The notes under the pieces are model-generated. The model ran no database searches. It was not told the origin of the DNA and saw nothing but the letters and a program-made list of their open reading frames with translations. Source: Polyangiaceae bacterium (GTDB taxonomy: Bacteria > Myxococcota_A > Polyangia > Polyangiales > Polyangiaceae). Taken from it: a DNA stretch of 64,000 nt. Position numbers and translations under genes: made by a program. Each line of letters starts with the position of its first letter. Position 1 is the first letter of the stretch. Where the stretch lies: NCBI GenBank assembly GCA_025353725.1, contig JANXOF010000081.1, positions 1 through 64,000 of the forward strand, read 5' to 3'. Positions 18,619-27,117 of this stretch are shown here, one piece after another.

Positions 18619-19422
18619 CTACTGCGCCGCGGCAAGCCACGCGAGTGGCCGACGGTACGTACTCACCATTCGATCGCTCGGTACCTCGTGGCCCATCCCG
18701 GGGACGAGGCGGACTTTGACCGGGACCTTGTTCTTTTTGAGTGTGTCGCCCACCTTGACGGTGTTTTGAGCCACGCCATCATTCTCGCCCGTCAGGAGGT
18801 AGACACGACGCAACTTTCGTTTCTCCGCATCGAGCGCTTGCGTCACGTCGGTTCCCCAGTACTGCTCGCACGCGCCCAAGATGAGCCATCGCGTCCAGGT
18901 GGTCTGATCCTTCAGACCGACTTGCATCGCGATAAACGCGCCTTCGCTGAATCCGATGAGAATGTTGCCGCGGCGCTGCACTTTGTTTTTGTACTTTGCA
19001 CGCAACGCCGTCACCGTACCGTCAATCACGCGCTGAGCGTCGCCAGCGCCGCTTGACCACGTGCGCCCGCCGCTCCCATTGTCACCGGGCCCAGCTGGGC
19101 ACACGACCCAGCCGAACTGGCTCGCGACTTTTGCCCACTTCCGACAATCGTCGGACGGGTTCCCGCCGCGGCCGTGCAAGTACATCAAGATAGGTTTTGG
19201 GCCGCTGGCGCGAGGCTTGAAATAGAACGCCTCCGGCTGCCCAGGAATCTCGAGACGGAGAGGATCACCGGTCGACGCCCCCGTCTTGGCCTGCGCCAGA
19301 CTTGGCCATCCGAGGAGGGCAAGAAAGAAGGCCACCGCAACGACCCCAAGCACCTCGGCCGACGAGACGCGTGAGACGCGTGAGGCAAGTTCGCGACGAC
19401 AAGAGCGGGAGGGCATCGTCAT
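18619..19422 (-). CDS. Exported alpha/beta-hydrolase, esterase-like
   Basis: About 267 residues from ATG 19422 (alternative 19416). A basic stretch and a hydrophobic segment (LGVVAVAFFLALLGWPSLAQA) form a signal peptide with a likely AQA cleavage site. The mature part has an oxyanion-loop HGRGGN, nucleophile elbow GFSEG, a late Asp (TGENDGVA) and catalytic His (PGMGHEV), so the triad appears complete. The pattern resembles phospholipase/carboxylesterase and PHB-depolymerase-like proteins. Substrate cannot be predicted. It is likely periplasmic or secreted and lies directly upstream of udk. Confidence 0.82.
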   Translation of the reverse strand: MTMPSRSCRRELASRVSRVSSAEVLGVVAVAFFLALLGWPSLAQAKTGASTGDPLRLEIPGQPEAFYFKPRASGPKPILMYLHGRGGNPSDDCRKWAKVASQFGWVVCPAGPGDNGSGGRTWSSGAGDAQRVIDGTVTALRAKYKNKVQRRGNILIGFSEGAFIAMQVGLKDQTTWTRWLILGACEQYWGTDVTQALDAEKRKLRRVYLLTGENDGVAQNTVKVGDTLKKNKVPVKVRLVPGMGHEVPSDRMVSTYRRPLAWLAAAQ

Positions 19423-19517
19423 AGCGGTGATGGCCGAAGGTAGTCGACCGTCTCGAGCACGCAAGACCTCGTTCGCTCTTGACACCGACCAGCTGTTCGC
19501 GGGTGCGACTTCGGGCC

Positions 19518-20426
19518 TTACGCCCGGATTTGGCGGCCGAGAGTTTCGCCTACGAGCCTCGCGAGATCGTCGGATTCAGGCCACGGAACGGTAACTTCGG
19601 CCGACCGTACGTTTCGCCCGTCAGGATCACTGAGGAAGGCGCGAAGATAGAGCTCGGTTGCTCCGAGCGGGCCTTCCCTCCGCAACCCGAACGCCCCGAG
19701 CGGCGTTTTGCAATCGCCCTCCAACGCTACCATGACACCTCGCTCCGCGGCGACGCAACGACTTGTCGGCTCGTGGTGAAGAGCGCTTAGGAGAGAACGA
19801 GTCGTCGCATCGTCTTCGCGGCATTCGATGCCAAGCGCGCCTTGTCCAACGGCGGGGAGCGAAACTTCCGGCGCAAGGTTTTGAGTCACGCGACCTGCGA
19901 GCCCTAGCCGAACGAGACCCGCCCGCGCGAGCACGATAGCGTCGCACTCGCGGTCGTCGACTTTTCGAAGCCGTGTATCCACGTTGCCGCGCATTGGGAC
20001 GATGACGAGGTCTGGGCGAACGGCACGCAAGCTCACGGCACGACGAAGGCTGCTGGTACCGACCCGCGCGCCACGAGGAAGACTGGCAAGGTCTCCGTGA
20101 TGAGGCGAGACAAGAACATCGCGAGGGTCTTCGCGCTCCGGAATGCAGGCGATTAAAAGGCCTTTAGGTAAAACTCCAGGTACGTCTTTTATGGAATGCA
20201 CCGCGAGATGCGCACGACCTTCGAGGAGTGCTTCTTCAATCTCTTTGACGAAGAGGCCTTTTCCGCCGATCTCGGAAAGCGGTCGATCTTGAATCCTGTC
20301 TCCTGTCGTGACGACCTGCTCCTCGATCCACGCAACCTCGGGGTGCGCCGATTGTAGACGCGCGACGAAGGCTCTGCACTGCGCGAGCGCGAGCGCCGAG
20401 CGGCGGGTGGCGTAAGTGAGGTTCAT
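19518..20426 (-). CDS. hemC: Hydroxymethylbilane synthase (porphobilinogen deaminase)
   Basis: Polymerises four porphobilinogens to hydroxymethylbilane in heme synthesis. The 302-residue protein has ATRRSALALAQ at the N-terminus, HSIKDVPG with catalytic Asp81, GTSSLRRA, RGNVDTRLRK, and EGDCKTPLGAF with Cys239 positioned to carry the dipyrromethane cofactor. Length is typical. It lies 36 bases downstream of hemA on the same strand, so hemA-hemC are likely co-transcribed, as is common in bacteria making heme by the C5 pathway. Confidence 0.96.
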   Translation of the reverse strand: MNLTYATRRSALALAQCRAFVARLQSAHPEVAWIEEQVVTTGDRIQDRPLSEIGGKGLFVKEIEEALLEGRAHLAVHSIKDVPGVLPKGLLIACIPEREDPRDVLVSPHHGDLASLPRGARVGTSSLRRAVSLRAVRPDLVIVPMRGNVDTRLRKVDDRECDAIVLARAGLVRLGLAGRVTQNLAPEVSLPAVGQGALGIECREDDATTRSLLSALHHEPTSRCVAAERGVMVALEGDCKTPLGAFGLRREGPLGATELYLRAFLSDPDGRNVRSAEVTVPWPESDDLARLVGETLGRQIRA

Positions 20427-20462
20427 ACAAACCTCGGGGCCAGAGGCTCAGTCTCAATGCAC

Positions 20463-21866
20463 TCAATGCGCGAGGCGCTTGTCATGGCTGTCATCACTCT
20501 CATCACCCGTAGGGTCTTCGTTCTTGATGGACGACCGCGAATCGCGCTCGCTTTCACCAGGTTCTTCGGCAGGCTTTGGCAAGTCGAAGAGATGGTGCAG
20601 CGCGTCGACGAGATCGCCCGCGTCACTTGACGATGCCGCAAGCTTTAGACGCGTCGTCGGCGCGTGAAGAAGCTTATTTGTGGCGCTTTCGACCATCTGC
20701 GCCAGCGCCGCTCGATCGCCTTCCGTCAGGTGTTTCAGGCGACCCCCGAGGCTGCGTTCGAGCTCAGAGACGAGTACGCCGCGCGTACGCGCGCGAAGGG
20801 CGATGACCGTCGGGTTCACATTGAGCCCGCGCGCCCAAGCGGTCCAGGCCTCGAGCTCGGCGGCTACGATGACTTCGGCTGCCGCGAGCTCGCCTTGCCT
20901 CGCTTTCATATTCTCTCGAACCTCCTGTTCGAGGTCGTCGACATTGTACACGTACACGTTATCGAGGTTATGAACGTCGGGTTCGACGTTGCGCGGCACG
21001 GCGATGTCGATCAGAAAAAGGGTTTTCCCCTTTCGCTGCTTCATCACGCGCTTCATGAGATCGCGCGTAATGACAAACGTTTTGCTCGAGGTGCTGGCCA
21101 CGACAACGTCGGAGGCGACGAGTTCGGCCTCGAGCTTATCGAGCGGAGCCGCCGTGCCGCCGAACGTCGCGGCGAGGATAGCCGCGCGCTCAAAGCTGCG
21201 ATTGCAGACGCGAATGGCTTGCGCGTTTTTTCCCAAGCTTTTGGCGGCTTGTTCCGCCATCTCTCCGGCGCCGACAAGCAATACGGTGCGGCCCGCGAGG
21301 TCACCGAAGATGCGCGTAGCGAGGTCGACCGCGACGCTCGAAATGCTCACGATCCCGGCGCCGAGCTGCGTCTCGCTCCGTACGCGCTTGGCCACGGTAA
21401 ACGCGCGATGTACGCACCGAGCGAGGTGATTCCGGAGCGCTCCCGCGGCGACGGCCGCGTCGTAGGCGAACTTCACCTGACCCAGAATTTGCGGTTCTCC
21501 GAGCACCATCGAGTCGAGGCTCGCGGCTACGCGAAAGATATGACGAACCGCGTCGTCGCCGCTTTTTTCGTAGACCCAACTTCCGAGCGCCTCAACGCTC
21601 GAGGCGCCGACGTGGTCGCGAAGCGCCTCGCGGATCGCGCGACCGGCAAGGCGCGTCGAGTCTTCGAGTGTCTTACCGACTTTGGATAACCCAATGACCT
21701 CGACGCGGTTGCACGTGGAGAGGAACATGGCCTCCTCGAGTTCCGGTTTTGCCATCAAGCGAGCGAGGACTTCGGGGAGTGTCTCCGCGCCTGCCGCAAA
21801 GCGTTCGCGGACGTCGAGCGGTGCCGTCTTGTGTGAAACGCCGATGACGACAACGGGCAAACTCAC
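20463..21866 (-). CDS. hemA: Glutamyl-tRNA reductase
   Basis: Reduces glutamyl-tRNA to glutamate-1-semialdehyde, the first committed step of C5 tetrapyrrole synthesis. The N-terminal signature GVSHKTAPLDVRERF, catalytic Cys52 in FLSTCNRVEV, NADPH-binding LLVGAGEMAEQAAKSL, and DIAVPRNVEP are all present. The 467 residues exceed the usual 420-440 because of a charged C-terminal tail (ESERDSRSSIKNEDPTGDE). Its ATG overlaps the stop of the CcsA/HemX-like gene by 4 bases (ATGA), indicating translational coupling. Confidence 0.96.
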   Translation of the reverse strand: MSLPVVVIGVSHKTAPLDVRERFAAGAETLPEVLARLMAKPELEEAMFLSTCNRVEVIGLSKVGKTLEDSTRLAGRAIREALRDHVGASSVEALGSWVYEKSGDDAVRHIFRVAASLDSMVLGEPQILGQVKFAYDAAVAAGALRNHLARCVHRAFTVAKRVRSETQLGAGIVSISSVAVDLATRIFGDLAGRTVLLVGAGEMAEQAAKSLGKNAQAIRVCNRSFERAAILAATFGGTAAPLDKLEAELVASDVVVASTSSKTFVITRDLMKRVMKQRKGKTLFLIDIAVPRNVEPDVHNLDNVYVYNVDDLEQEVRENMKARQGELAAAEVIVAAELEAWTAWARGLNVNPTVIALRARTRGVLVSELERSLGGRLKHLTEGDRAALAQMVESATNKLLHAPTTRLKLAASSSDAGDLVDALHHLFDLPKPAEEPGESERDSRSSIKNEDPTGDESDDSHDKRLAH

Positions 21867-22759
21867 GGTCGCACCGTGCTCGAAACGACGTGCCCACGCG
21901 GCCCATAGGCGTCGTCAGATGAGGCACGGTTCCCGGTCACGACGTCGCGCGGCGCGTCTTTGCGAAGAAGATAGATGAGCAGCACAACGACGGAAAAACC
22001 GAATCCCGCGATGGTTCCGTAAGCAGCACGCCGACCACGCCAACCCGCCGCCGCGCGCAAAAAAAGCACCCCCGCGATCACGAGCCAGGTCACATACCCG
22101 AACACCGCGCGGAGGATTTCGCTCGTGCCGCCCATCTCGACGCGACGCGCCCACACTGTACCCGTGAGGATGCCAAACGTAAGCAACGGAAAGCCCGCAA
22201 GCAGGAAACGGTGCTCCGCGCGGTCGAGCGCGTCGAGCGGCGGAAGGCGGCGCGACATGCCGTCGATGCGCTTCGCTTTCACGAATCTTTCCTGAACGAG
22301 ATAAAGAGCGGCCGCCGAAAACGCGAGGCCAAAAAGCGCGACACCGAAGAGGTTCAGCGTGACGTGAAGCGGTAAAAGAAGGCTCTTCACTCCGTCTCCC
22401 GGTTCGGCGCCTCCCCCAACGAAGCGCGAGGCCATCAACGAAGTGAGCGCGAGCGGTGCGATGAAAGCTCCTGCGACCTCGACGCGCCATCGTTTGCCGG
22501 CGACCACGTACGCGACCGCCATGAGCATGGTGGCCACGCTCATGGGAAAGTGGATGCCACCCACGGGGCAAACGCGAAGCAAGAGGGAGGCTACGCAAAT
22601 GTGCGTAGCGTGGAGCACCGCCGCGAACGCCATCAACCGCGGTCCCACTTTTCCGACGTTCCCCTTGCCCCGCACGAGAAAGCGCAAGAACAGCACGAAC
22701 GCCGCGACGTAGGCCGCCGCCGTCGAGGCAAAGAGAACGTTGGCCAGATGCTCGTTCAA
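21863..22759 (-). CDS. CcsA/HemX-type cytochrome c assembly membrane protein
   Basis: A 298-residue polytopic inner-membrane protein with about eight hydrophobic helices. Its order of helices and scattered His residues (AVLHATHICVAS, LPLHVTLNLFG, EHRFLLAGFPLLTFGILTGTVWA) match the CcsA/HemX family, members of which bind heme for cytochrome c maturation or affect HemA level. The GTVWARRVEMG segment after a helix is family-typical. It precedes hemA with a 4-base overlap, a gene order known for hemX-hemA in many bacteria. I cannot distinguish a heme-delivery role from a HemA-modulating role. Confidence 0.87.
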   Translation of the reverse strand: MNEHLANVLFASTAAAYVAAFVLFLRFLVRGKGNVGKVGPRLMAFAAVLHATHICVASLLLRVCPVGGIHFPMSVATMLMAVAYVVAGKRWRVEVAGAFIAPLALTSLMASRFVGGGAEPGDGVKSLLLPLHVTLNLFGVALFGLAFSAAALYLVQERFVKAKRIDGMSRRLPPLDALDRAEHRFLLAGFPLLTFGILTGTVWARRVEMGGTSEILRAVFGYVTWLVIAGVLFLRAAAGWRGRRAAYGTIAGFGFSVVVLLIYLLRKDAPRDVVTGNRASSDDAYGPRGHVVSSTVRP

Positions 22760-22773
22760 CGTCGACCCACTGC

Positions 22774-23202
22774 TCAGCGTTCGACGGATTCGCGTTGAAC
22801 AAAGCTTTGAAGCAGCGCCTCGTCGGTCGGGGGGTTGGAGGCAAGTGCAGGATTCCGGCCGAGGGCTTCTGCGCGCTCGGGGGAGGCGACGAACTCATTG
22901 AGGGGCGTCGAGGGCGTACCGAACCACCCCGGAACGACGTCGTACGCGTTGTCCCCAAGGATCATCGAGTTCTCCAGAATTTCAGCCCCAAGCTCGCTAA
23001 GCGCGCGCTTGGACTTCACCTTCCCCAGCACCGCGTGCGCATCGGGAGCTCCGCTGACCTCAACGACCACGCGAATGCATTCCTCGACCTTGTACCGCCG
23101 AGCGTCGGCAAGCAGGATAAGCTCGCCGTTCAGCAAGTCGATCTTGCCGTCGATACCCCACTGGTCCACGGCGGATTGAGGAAAGAAGACTCGGTTTTGC
23201 AT
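22774..23202 (-). CDS. Conserved protein of the heme gene cluster, unknown function
   Basis: A 142-residue protein from the ATG at 23202 (MQNRVFFPQSAVDQW); the ORF reaches to 23235 but the extra 11 codons would run further into the divergent gene. It has a beta-rich first half (GKIDLLNGELILLADARRY) and a conserved-looking core GAEILENSMILGDNAYDVVPGWFG, then a polar tail. I recognise it as a family repeatedly seen next to heme and cytochrome assembly genes in Myxococcota, from memory and not checked. No signal peptide. It ends 14 bases before the CcsA/HemX-like gene, so it probably heads that operon. Confidence 0.72.
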   Translation of the reverse strand: MQNRVFFPQSAVDQWGIDGKIDLLNGELILLADARRYKVEECIRVVVEVSGAPDAHAVLGKVKSKRALSELGAEILENSMILGDNAYDVVPGWFGTPSTPLNEFVASPERAEALGRNPALASNPPTDEALLQSFVQRESVER

Positions 23203-23875
23203 GGCGCGCCCCGACGAAGGTATCACGGCCCACACGCCAACTCCGGCTCTCGTTCTCGCCGACTACGAAGCTGTCGTCGCGCATGCGACAGACGTTCCCC
23301 GTAGGCGTGAGGTGTTCCAAAAACGCACGGGGTCTTTTGGCCCGGAAGACCCGTGGTTCGAGACCCGCACCCGCGCGTTTTGGGACGACGCTCTCACGAC
23401 GCAAAGGCTCGCTTTGAGCGGAGGGCCTGCGTTGGACGACGCTGTTCGAGTGCGCGTTTCACGCTGGCATCGCGCGCATCGCGGCCTTTTCCTCGTGCGC
23501 TCACTGAGCGCGGAAGGGGCTCACCTCGTCGATCGCTGGTCGGGCGCCGAGCTCCTCGTCACTGTTCTCGACGAAGCTCAAGCGACTTCGCTAAGGCATG
23601 CGGAGGGTCTCGTGGACGCGCGGGTCGTGGCCTCAACCGTGCGACGCGCCGCTTCGCCGCGCCCTGCGCTCTTCATGTTGCCCGGTGCGCTTCATCACGC
23701 ACCCGACGCCCGCGAGCCCATTGAAGCCGTACTGACCGCCGCACGCGCGGGAGCGATGGAGACGGGTGACGTACTCGATGCCTTGCTCCGCATGGAGCAC
23801 GTGATGAGGAGCTCATCGCGGGTGAAAACGTCCTTCGCGTACCGCGTCGAGAGCCTGCGAAGCGCGCGCGTGTAG
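23201..23875 (+). CDS. Conserved hypothetical protein
   Basis: A 224-residue soluble protein with good codon bias and no recognised domain. Segments such as KRTGSFGPEDPWFETRTRAFWDDALT and RWHRAHRGLFLVRS look like a conserved globular core. The start ATG at 23201 overlaps the divergent start at 23202 by two bases and has no ribosome site, but no better in-frame start lies nearby. It is followed by the flavoenzyme gene after 22 bases and is probably in the same transcript. Function unknown. Confidence 0.65.
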   Translation: MARPDEGITAHTPTPALVLADYEAVVAHATDVPRRREVFQKRTGSFGPEDPWFETRTRAFWDDALTTQRLALSGGPALDDAVRVRVSRWHRAHRGLFLVRSLSAEGAHLVDRWSGAELLVTVLDEAQATSLRHAEGLVDARVVASTVRRAASPRPALFMLPGALHHAPDAREPIEAVLTAARAGAMETGDVLDALLRMEHVMRSSSRVKTSFAYRVESLRSARV

Positions 23876-23897
23876 TGGTACGCTGAGGCGCAAGACG

Positions 23898-24671
23898 ATG
23901 CCGCCGCCGCCTACGTTTGACGTTCGCTTGGTTCGGGCGCGAAAGCTCTCGCCGCAGGTCCGTGAGCTCGGCTTCGAACGCGCCGATGGGACACCGGTCG
24001 AGTTTCAGGCGGGGCAATGGGTGAGCCTCGTTCTCCCACTGCCAGAGGGTGAGGGCCGGCGCGCCTACTCCATCGCCTCCCATCCCGACGGTTCTTCGGG
24101 CTTCGAGCTGGCGGTAACGAAAGTCGACGGCGGTCCGGGGTCGACGTACCTCCATGAGCTCCCGGTCGGCGCCGTGGTCCGGGCGTTAGGGCCACAAGGT
24201 TTTTTCACGAGGCCGCGCATGGCTGGGCACGCTGGGCCCGCCGCTTACCCCGCGCTCTTCGTGGGTACCGGAACGGGCGTTACGCCCCTGCGCAGCATGA
24301 TCAAAGACGCGCTCCTCGCGGGCGAGACCGCGCCTATCGTGCTGCTCTTCGGCGTGCGCTACGAAAGCGACAGACTCTATCGCGAGGAGCTCGAGGAGCT
24401 CTCGCGCACGTACGCCAACTTTCGTGCAGTCTACACCGTGTCGCGTCCGGATGCCAGCTGGTCAGGCGCCACGGGATACGTGCAAACGCACGTCGAATCT
24501 CTTTGGAGAGAACTCGCGCACGAACGCGCGTCATCCGCCTCAGAGGAAGCTCCCGTGGCTCCTCACGTCTATATTTGCGGGCTTGAGCGGATGGTGAGTG
24601 CGGTCCGGGATCTGCTTCGAAAGCAGATGGGCATCGACCGCAAGCAAGTTCACAGCGAACGCTACGACTGA
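23898..24671 (+). CDS. Ferredoxin-NADP reductase-like flavoenzyme
   Basis: A 257-residue FAD/NAD(P)H oxidoreductase. The flavin domain has RAYSIAS (the RxYS(S/T) motif) at about 58-64. The nucleotide domain has VGTGTGVTPLRSM and a late CGLERMV. The Tyr near the C-terminus (HSERYD) is in the position of the terminal aromatic residue that stacks on FAD in FNR proteins. No iron-sulfur domain is fused. It may shuttle electrons between NAD(P)H and ferredoxin or an oxygenase; the partner is not in the window. It converges on the LysM gene with 4 bases between stops. Confidence 0.88.
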   Translation: MPPPPTFDVRLVRARKLSPQVRELGFERADGTPVEFQAGQWVSLVLPLPEGEGRRAYSIASHPDGSSGFELAVTKVDGGPGSTYLHELPVGAVVRALGPQGFFTRPRMAGHAGPAAYPALFVGTGTGVTPLRSMIKDALLAGETAPIVLLFGVRYESDRLYREELEELSRTYANFRAVYTVSRPDASWSGATGYVQTHVESLWRELAHERASSASEEAPVAPHVYICGLERMVSAVRDLLRKQMGIDRKQVHSERYD

Positions 24672-24675
24672 GCAG

Positions 24676-26076
24676 TCAGTAGCCTTTGCGGGCGACGGCT
24701 TGGTCTCCGGCCTCGATTTCATGCTTCGAGGTGATGACAAGCGCCATCGACGTACGTTTACGAACGTTGATCACACGAAGCTCGGCCTGAACCTCTTCGG
24801 GAAGGCTTCCGATGTCGCGTGGTTTTGGCACGTTCTCGGTGGCCGCCGGGGAGTCGTCCTCGAGCGCAATGCGCTTTGCCGACGAGGTCGTGGTTTGCGT
24901 CCCGTGCCACGCATCGCCCTTGCGAATGACAAAGAGGCGGTTGCCCGGCCGAAGGCCCGCGTCCTCACCTTTATTAAGAAAGACGACTTGGTTTTGACCC
25001 AACAGCTGATGCGGTTGGATGCTCGTGAGAATGGTCGCCGAAACGTCTTTTTCGTTTCGAAGGGGAGAGACGACCTCGAAGCGACGAACCACGGGCCCGA
25101 CGCGCGCGCCGCGCTCGATAGCGTCGAGCGCCTCGACGATCTTCGCGCGAGCGACGCCATCTTTCGAGTTCCACTGATCGACTTTGGCCGTGCCTTGAAT
25201 CTCGATGAGCTTGCCGCCACCGACGCTGCGGATCGGCCGGTAAAGGGTGAGCTCCTGGCCTACGTTGATCTCGTGATTCGTTCCGATATGGAGGTAGATC
25301 TCATCGTTGTCGGTGAGAATCATTTTCTCTTCTGGCGACCCCGAAACCTCACCCCAGTTGCTCGTATCGTCGTCGATGTATCCCTCATTCCTGAGGAAGA
25401 TGGTTTCCGGTGCCACTTGGCGACGACGCTCGACAAGTCCGCCGGCGGCCGTTGCCTGAGGATCGGATGCGAGCGCCGTGGCTGTCGAGCCGCGAAGACG
25501 AACCTGGTCACCGGGGAAAATCCAATGCGGATTTTGGATTTGCGGATTGAATGCCCATATCCGCGGCCACTGGTAGGGATTTTGGAAGTAGTGATCGCAA
25601 ATATCCCAGAGCGTGTCGCCCTTGCGAACAAGGTGCTGGGCTGCATTCGAAGGACCATTGCTCGCGCTACCCCCGCCGAGAACGAACGAGCTATTTTCGT
25701 TGCCGTGCGCCGTACCACCGGCGCCACCGCCGCGCTGAAAGTCAAACGAATCGCGCTGGTCGCCGGTGAGCGGCTTCGACGAGGAAAATTGCGTGTTTCC
25801 CCCACCGAGTGTGCCGCCGGGCGGGACCGGAGCGACGCCGCCAGGAAAGAAGTTCGTCGTGGTGGTCGACGTTGACGGAGCACTCTGCGCACCTCCGCCT
25901 TGTGTGGCGCTGCCCCCACCGCCGGAAGCCGGCGCGTTCCCACCTGCCGACGCAGGCGCTGGACCACCCGCGGCCTGCGCGTGCGCGTGCGAAGCCACGG
26001 AAGAGAGAGCCAGAAGCGCCAGCAACGAGCCAACGAAGGCTACACGATGATTGTTTGCATAATACACGAAACTCAT
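24676..26076 (-). CDS. Exported LysM domain protein
   Basis: A 466-residue protein with a signal peptide (LLALLALSSVASHAHAQA). A Gly/Ala/Pro/Ser-rich low-complexity segment runs to about 150. It is followed by one LysM domain (LVRKGDTLWDICDHYFQNPYQWPRIWAFN, ending WIFPGDQVRLR). The longer C-terminal part is beta-rich, with repeated patterns such as EINVGQELTLYRPI and AGLRPGNRLFVIRKGD that look like a duplicated small barrel. It is likely a peptidoglycan-bound periplasmic protein. Its start overlaps the YbgF-like gene by 4 bases (ATGA), so the two form an envelope operon. Confidence 0.88.
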   Translation of the reverse strand: MSFVYYANNHRVAFVGSLLALLALSSVASHAHAQAAGGPAPASAGGNAPASGGGGSATQGGGAQSAPSTSTTTTNFFPGGVAPVPPGGTLGGGNTQFSSSKPLTGDQRDSFDFQRGGGAGGTAHGNENSSFVLGGGSASNGPSNAAQHLVRKGDTLWDICDHYFQNPYQWPRIWAFNPQIQNPHWIFPGDQVRLRGSTATALASDPQATAAGGLVERRRQVAPETIFLRNEGYIDDDTSNWGEVSGSPEEKMILTDNDEIYLHIGTNHEINVGQELTLYRPIRSVGGGKLIEIQGTAKVDQWNSKDGVARAKIVEALDAIERGARVGPVVRRFEVVSPLRNEKDVSATILTSIQPHQLLGQNQVVFLNKGEDAGLRPGNRLFVIRKGDAWHGTQTTTSSAKRIALEDDSPAATENVPKPRDIGSLPEEVQAELRVINVRKRTSMALVITSKHEIEAGDQAVARKGY

Positions 26077-27005
26077 CGGTTTCCCTTTTTTGGTTCGCGA
26101 CCACTTGTGGCCGGAACCTTCTTCGCAGCATCACTGCGCGGATACGCGTTCAATAATCTTTCCCAGGACTCGCGAGCACGCACAGTATCTCCGAGGCGAT
26201 CGTGGCACATTCCGAGTTTCAAGAGCGCGTCGGGCGCCTTGTTCCCGGTTCCGAAGCGCGAGAGAACGCCCTCGAACTGCGGAATCGCGCGCACGTATTC
26301 CGCCTGCGCGAAGTATGCCTCGCCTCGCCAATAGAGCGCATTTTCAACGTAAGGGTGGTCGGGCCACCGCACGACAAAAGCTTGCAGCGCGTCGAGACCT
26401 CGGTCGTATTGCTTTGCCTGAACCTGCGAAAGCGCAGTCTCGTACGACCGTTTCGCCTCGGGATCGAGGGCGCTTGGGCGCGCGCCCGCGACTCGCGAAG
26501 CCTCTGCGTCGAGGTTGCTGTCGGACGCGGGGCTCACGCTTTCTACGCGCGCGCGGCTCGATGTTTTGGAGGATCGCACACGCAAAGGCGACGCGCCCGC
26601 GGCTCCCTGCAATCGAACTTCAGGTCGCGCGCTGGGGTCGGACGGATCCGCCGATTCGTCGTCCGACGGGCCGCCAAGTTGGACGGCAAGCGACGCCGGC
26701 CCAGCGCGCTCTGTCGACGGCCGAGCATCGGCACGCGAACCCTTTAACTGTGAGGATTCCGCCTCGAGGCCGTCGGTCGTGTCTCGACCGCTCAAACGGC
26801 GATCGAAGCTGTCGTGATCGTCTTGCACGCTCGTGACTTGTTCGCTCATTTCCGCAAACTGCCGGTCCGAGGCTGTTTCGGGGCGCCCACACGCCGTCGC
26901 GAATAGGGTCAACCCGACGTATCCACCGTAGCCCGCAAAGAGCGCAAGCGCCCGCACGTCTCCCGCGAGGCGGCACGGAAGATACAGCTTTCGCGACGGC
27001 ATCAA
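26073..27005 (-). CDS. YbgF/CpoB-like TPR lipoprotein
   Basis: 310 residues. The N-terminal hydrophobic stretch ends in lipobox ATAC (Cys39), predicting lipidation. A polar linker with a coiled-coil-like start (FAEMSEQVTSVQDDHDSFDRRL) leads to a C-terminal TPR block (about 195-295: SYETALSQVQAKQYDRGLDAL, YVENALYWRGEAYFAQAEY, DALLKLGMCHDRLGDTVRA). This is the YbgF/CpoB layout, a protein that coordinates Tol-Pal and peptidoglycan synthesis. It lacks the usual tolB-pal neighbours; here the partner is the LysM gene coupled by a 4-base overlap. ATG 27002 is an equal alternative start. Confidence 0.82.
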   Translation of the reverse strand: MMPSRKLYLPCRLAGDVRALALFAGYGGYVGLTLFATACGRPETASDRQFAEMSEQVTSVQDDHDSFDRRLSGRDTTDGLEAESSQLKGSRADARPSTERAGPASLAVQLGGPSDDESADPSDPSARPEVRLQGAAGASPLRVRSSKTSSRARVESVSPASDSNLDAEASRVAGARPSALDPEAKRSYETALSQVQAKQYDRGLDALQAFVVRWPDHPYVENALYWRGEAYFAQAEYVRAIPQFEGVLSRFGTGNKAPDALLKLGMCHDRLGDTVRARESWERLLNAYPRSDAAKKVPATSGREPKKGNR

Positions 27006-27117
27006 AAGGAGAGTAAGCTCGCGGGCTGCGCCTAGGCCAATTTATGGCGAACTCGCGGTTTTTTCCTCCCACGCGAACCGCTCGCTCTAGCTTTTGGTAC
27101 GGTTCGGTACGCCAGCC

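Noticed and set aside
21915-22958. 347-residue minus ORF overlapping the CcsA/HemX gene
   Set aside because: Arg-rich shifted frame of a membrane protein gene.
24598-25875. 425-residue ORF opposite the LysM gene
   Set aside because: Antisense frame; the LysM protein has a signal peptide and a recognisable domain.
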